DNA of 64,000 nt, from the NCBI RefSeq assembly GCF_003073045.1, contig NC_037595.1, forward strand, positions 7,553,509 through 7,617,508, in the 5' to 3' direction. The stretch is from Pomacea canaliculata. Taxonomy: Eukaryota; Mollusca; Gastropoda; Architaenioglossa; Ampullariidae. The notes under the pieces are model-generated. The model made no database searches and was not told the origin of the DNA. It saw nothing but the letters and a program-made list of their open reading frames with translations. The position numbers and the translations under genes are program-made. Positions within the stretch are counted from its first letter, which is position 1. Each line of letters begins with the position of its first letter. Below, one piece after another: positions 58,560 to 64,000 of this stretch.

Positions 58560-59200
58560 GTGTGCATGAATACAGCGTGAGGTAGTCGTGAATACTACTA
58601 CTACTAATAAAATAAATGCAAAATTTGTCAAGCTAGATGATAGATGATGATGTCAAGAAGACAGCGAGGCATGTAGAAGCGAAAACCAGCGACAGAAGCA
58701 GAGGAGAGAGTGAAAAAAAAAATAAACCAAAGAGAAGAGGGAGACATGGAGAAAAATAGCGAGAAAGAGAAGGAAAAAAAAAAACCCCGAGCGATTTATG
58801 AATAATTGTACGTTTTCAGTTCCCTCCCTTGACCTGAGGGCTGTATGGATGCAGCAGCTGACAGGATGCCGAGCGCCATTGATAGTCAGGGCATGGAGAG
58901 GTATCCACTGAGCATGCGTGAGTATTACCGTGTGGCTGATATGTAAACACAGTATAAACTATTTTCAGTCTGATAGGATTTTTAATTAGAACATGCATCC
59001 TATTCTCCTAATAGTGTGGAAAAATAAGATCGTTCAAATCTTGATAGGTGATTAGTTCAAAAAATTATAAATAATTATACAACACATAAAATTTTGTATA
59101 ATGAACCAGAAGGTCAGCTTTTGAAACATTTATGAAAGAGAGGCTGAGGGATAGAGTGCCAGGCTGAATATTAATTGTAATTACACACTCGCATCAACAG
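58560..59200. other. Non-coding DNA
   Basis: Purine-rich stretches near 58670-58790 with A runs. No gene recognised. Confidence 0.5.
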
Positions 59201-60509
59201 GACTGACGCACACCATCGCCGTAACAAGGGGCGCGGAGTGCTGGCGGAACCCTCCTCCTCTCTCCACACGCTCCCCACGAGTTGTATCCCCTGTCCGCTA
59301 GCCGGCGCGGGACTTGCTGGTAGTCAGGGGGCGCTGGTTGTGGGGAGGGCCTGGTGTGGGCCCCGCGTACCGCGTGCGGCGACGGCTGCGTTACGGTTGT
59401 TGCGTCTACGCACGACGCCCGCCGAGGCCTTGCAGCAGCGTGTGAGCGCAGCGCCACCAGCCCAGTGGCTGCGAGACAGAGACTTGCCACAAGGCGCAGA
59501 GTCGCCTCCCCGTGTTTACGACACTGTCGACTGTGACCAAGTGTTGGTTGTGTATGTGGGGAGGGGGACACACAAGCAGCGGTACTCACAAAGCATTCGT
59601 ATCTACCGAAGCCCTGCTCTCACCAAAATTTTGAAAAAAAATTTTTTTTTCGGTTTTCCTGGACCAGCTTCTCATCGCAGCTTTGCTTTCTTACCATGCC
59701 GCCAGCAACAACGACGACGACTTAGTTCACGGCGGAGGAGTGTGAAGTCGGGTCAGTACGGAGTATGTAGCCTCTCGCACCATGACTCTCAAGGTAGCCA
59801 AGTGTTCCTGGACTGGGTCACTGGAACTTACAGGTAGCAGCAGCACTTTCGTCCGGCGTCGCGCCGCGTCAGTGACCAGCAGGTAACGGTCCTCCGCTAC
59901 AGGTGTGTGTGTGAGTGAGACAGCGTGCGTGTGCGTTGTGTGTGTGTGCGGCGGTATCTCAACATCGTGCTGCAAGACAAGGACACGGTCAAACTTGAAT
60001 TGTTTTCCTTCCGACATTGAATGTGAGAAGTGTTATTGTGTTGTTGTTGTTGTGGCCAATTCATCGCGGCGACGGACGACTGTGGAAGCTGTGGTGCGAG
60101 TTTCGGCCGATACCTTTGGCGCTGGCTTCTCGTTCTTGGCGTAAACATCGCCAGGCAGTGCTCCGAGTGCGGCAAGCGCAAGCCTGTGTTTGGATAGACG
60201 CTGTGGGTAAGGGAGGTGGCAGCTGAAGCCTGGTACGAGGCTGAAGGGTGAAGGAAGAACAAGCCCCGCTCGTCCGATCCTCCGACAGACACACAAGCAG
60301 CAGATCTCCTGAGCTGTGAGAGAACGCGAGACGGTGCCAAGGTGTCGAGTTACCCGCTTGGCTGGCATCCTCCTCCTCTCGTCCTGAAACTGCCGCGGTC
60401 CTGTGTGAGTGCAAGAGGAGGCTGGACCGTTGTGCCGCACGACAGGTGACTGGCGAGTAGGGGAGGCAAGTGGCCCGTCGTGTCTTTCACGCTCGTGGGC
60501 GACTCGGAG
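59200..60509 (+). promoter_or_regulatory. GC- and CpG-rich promoter/5' UTR region of the gene starting at 60510
   Basis: From about 59220 the sequence becomes strongly GC- and CpG-rich, with a T/A run near 59633-59650 and CA/GT runs near 59905-59950. It leads directly into the coding start at 60510. An in-frame TGA at 60447-60449 shows that the reading frame does not extend further upstream. Long open frames on both strands here are a by-product of the high GC content. The transcription start is not determinable. Confidence 0.5.
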
Positions 60510-60710
60510 ATGGAGGGCAAGGAGCAGGAGGCGGAGAGCCAGGATACGGACGTCGGAAAAACCGGTGGAGACCCGGTGCCGCTACCCCCGGGTGGAGTAT
60601 CTCCACCTTTCTCGTCCGGGCCTGAAAAGATGGTGAAGGACAGTAAAGCGACACCTGCAGGACGGCCGCTGTCTATCCGTATTAAGGAGGAACCTAACGA
60701 CGACATAAAG
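60510..60710 (+). CDS. First coding exon of an unidentified gene (partial, continues beyond window)
   Basis: The ATG at 60510 (context GGAGATGG) opens 67 codons, ending at a consensus donor AAG|GTAAGA (last base 60710), phase 0. An in-frame TGA at 60447-60449 precedes it. The peptide is acidic and Pro/Gly-rich: EGKEQEAESQDTDVGK, a PLPPGGVSPPF stretch, then PLSIRIKEEPNDDIK. IKEE fits the SUMO acceptor pattern (hydrophobic-Lys-X-Glu), a common feature of nuclear regulators, so a transcription factor or chromatin protein is a fair guess. No domain is visible and the family is not recognised. No second exon was found up to base 64000, so intron 1 is at least 3.3 kb. Confidence 0.6.
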
Positions 60711-63700
60711 GTAAGATCATCATCGTTGTCGTCATTATCATCACCGTCTTGACACATGTTTCCAGATGAATGTATTCTTGCATATTCACATATTCTTGTT
60801 TGTGCTGATGCTTGTCATTGCCCCATCGTTATCATCAACATCATCGGGCTTGAGATCAATACTCTCGTTAGTCGCGTCAGATGAAAATGTGTTCTCTCCC
60901 TTCGCCAAGTTTTCATACGACTGTACGGACATCTTCTGCCCCGTCCCAAGCTTTCATTTCATCGCTGCTGTCATCACTAACTCCAATGTCTTTGCCCCAA
61001 AACCTCTCTGTGGTATTTTGTCGTCTGCCTTGTATGTCTCTAACCCCTCCCCTACATTTCTGAGTTTGCTAACCCTCTTTATAACAAAGAGTCGACGAGA
61101 TCCTGATCGTGGACCTTCACTTGCTGGCCAGCTACTCCAGATAGGATGGTTTTGTCAGTGTAGCTTCAAACTTGTAAAAAGAAAATAGCACAGACTAGTC
61201 AAACCTGTAACAGCTTTGAGACAAAAGGCCCCATAATCGTAGCCACCATGTCGTCGCCCTCGTCGTCTAAATGTCTGTTTGTTCTTGAGAGTGTCGTCAT
61301 CTTTCTCATTGACACGGCGATGTGATATACTGTTTCCTTATGTCCTTAGTCCCTCCTCCAACCACTCCCCACTTCCCACCGTCCCTCCATCCTGATATTC
61401 TGACTCCGCAAAGGGCCGACAACTCACCGGAAATGATAATGCCGACCCTATTGAGTTCGGGTTGTGGACTTACGTGACCCCGTGTCCTTCTCGGTGACCT
61501 CCCAAACAGGAACAAATCCCTAACTCCACTCCCGCATTTAATTATTTCCTTCAAAATTATTCTTTAGTTATCCTCTATTTTGATGAAACTAAATCCTGAG
61601 TCAAAAATATCATTTCTGCTCGGAATTCACTTTTTTCGGTATGAACATCTGACTGATTCTGCAAACAATAATTTGGAAGTCAAGTAGTAACTGATTACTC
61701 ATTGCTGTTTGTGTGCAGACGACAACCTAACTGTCGCTTATCCTCAGTAGTTGTAGTTGTATCAATATTACAAACATTTTGTCTTTCCTGAGGATCCAAT
61801 ATTTTATTCCATATCACGCTAATTACAGTTTTATTTTGTTAACATTCGTTTAATATTTATGGCGGCTACGTTCGGACTCAGCTTGTCTGTGGTTTTCCAG
61901 ACAACAGAGTAGCTGTGTCATTTCTCTCCTCTCACCATCTGTCTATCCGTTTTCTTTCTTTCTCTCTAGATGTTCATTTTTTTGTCCGTATGTCCACTAT
62001 CTACTCCCTCCTTCCAAAAAAACATTCGGTTAAACCGCACAAACACAGAAATAAGCGCGTACATACACAAAAAGAGGGAGAAACAAAAATAAATCTGCCA
62101 CCAGAATTCAAAATATCAAATCCAAACATAACTGGGATGAAAGAGGGATGCAGATGATGCTATACAGCAGCTTACCTCCAGATTCCTCCTCATATTTACG
62201 AGACGAAAGCGAGAGAAAACCCAGTTTTCAGACAGAGATGAAACAATCACACCCTGTCCGAAGGACGAAAATGATCAATTATATTTTTAAAAAAGAAGAA
62301 AAAGAAGCGGAGAAAAAGAAATGCGAGGAGATGCAGAAGATTGGATGATACGTTTACATCCCTTGGCAAGCTTGTTTTCCTTATGCGATACAAGGTGGCA
62401 TGGAGCTTATTGATAACCCCTCGTGTCTCCTCCAGTCTCCTCCAGCCAGCAAAGGGTTAACACATCGGATGCTGAGCAACATTTCTACAGACCGCCGAGC
62501 GAAGTACGAGTCGATCTAAGCTTTCTTTGATTGGACGAGTGAGTGAGGAAGAGAGAGAGGGAGGGAGAAAGAGGATGTGAGAAGTAAGGCGGAGGAAGGG
62601 GGAGGAGGAGGGAGAAAATGAAGGAAGGAGCGTGAATAAATATGGCAGCAGAGGCTTAACACGAGGGCATCGCTCTTATAAGAATAAAAGTCCTAATTGT
62701 CCCGGCCAGAGAAGAGCTTTGTGTGGATGGAAGGCGTGGAGTCGGGTTGTGGGGGGAGAGGGAGGGAGCAGAGTGGCGGGAGGGAGGGAGGAAGGAAGGA
62801 GCGTTCACTGCACGCAATCGTCGTTTCCCAATCAAGGGAAATGCGTGTTGCGGTTGTTGCGCGTGCTACACGATGTAACTGCCCATCAAGCTAATTTGCG
62901 GTGACCGCCCACCGATCTCACCTCCAACACCCGACGACAGGTTGGTGGCGAGTTGAGTGGGGTGGGGTGGGGTAGATGAAGGGAAGACGTAGTTTGCAGA
63001 TCGTTTCTGTCATCAGCTTGACCAGACCGCGGCAACAGATCCTCCTTGTTCCTCCCGCAGGTGTGGGACGCCCTCTGTCTCAAGGTTTTCAGAGATAAGT
63101 AAAAATCTGCTGCCCACATTCAGCCCACATTTGGCCCACATTGGGTCTCCTTGCTGCCCCTACACTCATCGCCTTGCAGCTTGACATCCAGTCACCCTCC
63201 AGACTACCTACGATCGTCTTGCAGTCGTCCGCTGTTCACTTCGTGTTGCTGCAGGTCGCACAAGTCGAACCTTGCAAACCACAGCCTGTCCTGTCCGGGC
63301 CCTTCGTGACGAGACAATGGGTTTTGTTTGCATTTCAAAGGTTCGAGACAAGGCGGCAGCGTCAGGCTAGTCCTCCCCCTACCCCACCCTCAACCCTTCT
63401 TCTCCTCCCTTTTCTTCTTCTCCCCCTACTCCCATCCTTCTCCTCTTTCCTTGGTCTTGGCGTCTTCCTCCGCCTTTGACGGAATTGTTGTTCTCATGCA
63501 AAATGTTTGGACTCTCACGACATTATCTTCATACCTGTCCTCTTAATCACTTCCTCTTCTCTCTTAAATGTTTTCTTTTTTTTAAAGATAGGCTTCAGCT
63601 ATCTTCTTACTCTAAACCTCACCTATCTTCTTACCTTTGCCCATTTCAGGCGTGGCCTTTGGCGATAATTCCAGACGGCTGTGTGTTTAGTCTGTGGTTA

Positions 63701-64000
63701 CTTTTCTGAAGGTTCGACGTCTTAAGACCGACAACTCCTCCATAGTTTCGTCCTCCCTCCCCTATCCTTCTCCCACCCGTACCCGGCACCGTTACCTGTC
63801 CCTCTTGGGGAACCACGGAGAACCCTGCTTCCTGCCCAGTATTTTCTTCGCCAGCGCATCCCTGGAGAAGTGGGAGGCGATTGCGCGCTGTGTTAGGAGA
63901 GGAGAGGCTGTTATTTGAGACGAACAAAACCCGGCCTTCAAGAGATGCTGTGGCACCGGTGAACTGCCAGTGGGGCTAGTGTGTGGAGAGGGAGGGAGAG
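60711..64000 (+). other. Presumed intron 1 of the gene starting at 60510
   Basis: Starts with GTAAGA and an ATC/GTC triplet patch (60715-60750). It includes purine-rich tracts (62540-62630, with GGGAGG runs to 62800) and pyrimidine-rich tracts (63370-63440). Open frames are short or low in complexity and none resembles a protein family. Confidence 0.5.

Noticed and set aside
59238..59837. 199-codon open frame on the plus strand
   Set aside because: It lies in the GC- and CpG-rich 5' region ahead of the exon at 60510, other strands and frames are open too, and the translation is Arg/Ala/Pro-rich with no domain. It is best explained by composition.

Overview
The window is metazoan nuclear DNA, not prokaryotic. 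Its genes are split by GT-AG introns of 0.12 to 3 kb, intergenic DNA is long, microsatellites are common, and there are tRNA-derived SINE-like pieces, a miniature inverted-repeat element and a decayed non-LTR retrotransposon tail. An invertebrate, most likely a mollusc such as a gastropod, fits best, but the species is inferred and not proven.

Left part (about 1.3-16.3 kb): a hyaluronidase (glycoside hydrolase family 56) cluster. Gene 1 lies on the minus strand (1501-4221, six exons). A second, closely similar first exon lies 3 kb further upstream on the same strand (7253-7645). It ends in the same phase and motif, so it looks like an alternative first exon for gene 1 or the remnant of a tandem copy. 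Gene 3 is a divergent paralogue on the plus strand (11848-15293, five exons). Both complete genes keep the catalytic Asp-X-Glu and a C-terminal EGF-like module. The 3' end of gene 3 is followed by a partial tandem duplication of its own last coding bases and 3' UTR.

Middle (17-21.6 kb): the 3' tail of an RTE-like LINE, the second copy of a 175-bp MITE (the first is at 5712-5886, inverted, about 97% identical) and a strong cruciform-type inverted repeat. From 21.7 to 31.4 kb, an 11-exon plus-strand gene encodes a complete class I Golgi alpha-1,2-mannosidase (GH47, MAN1A type, 643 aa when spliced) with all catalytic and disulfide residues.

Right part (31.4-59 kb): about 28 kb without a recognisable protein-coding exon. 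It holds microsatellites, minisatellites, tRNA-derived SINE-like fragments and two or three CpG-rich, promoter-like spots (near 54.5 kb and 58.1 kb). At 60.5 kb a GC-rich 5' region leads into a first coding exon (60510-60710) of an unidentified plus-strand gene. It has a SUMO-type IKEE motif and its remaining exons lie beyond the window.

Taken together, the recognisable genes act on glycans. The hyaluronidases are secreted and act on extracellular glycosaminoglycan; the mannosidase trims N-glycans in the Golgi. There is no sign that they are co-regulated. No wholly new system was found. The most interesting items are the duplicated hyaluronidase first exon, the 3'-end duplication and the young MITE pair.
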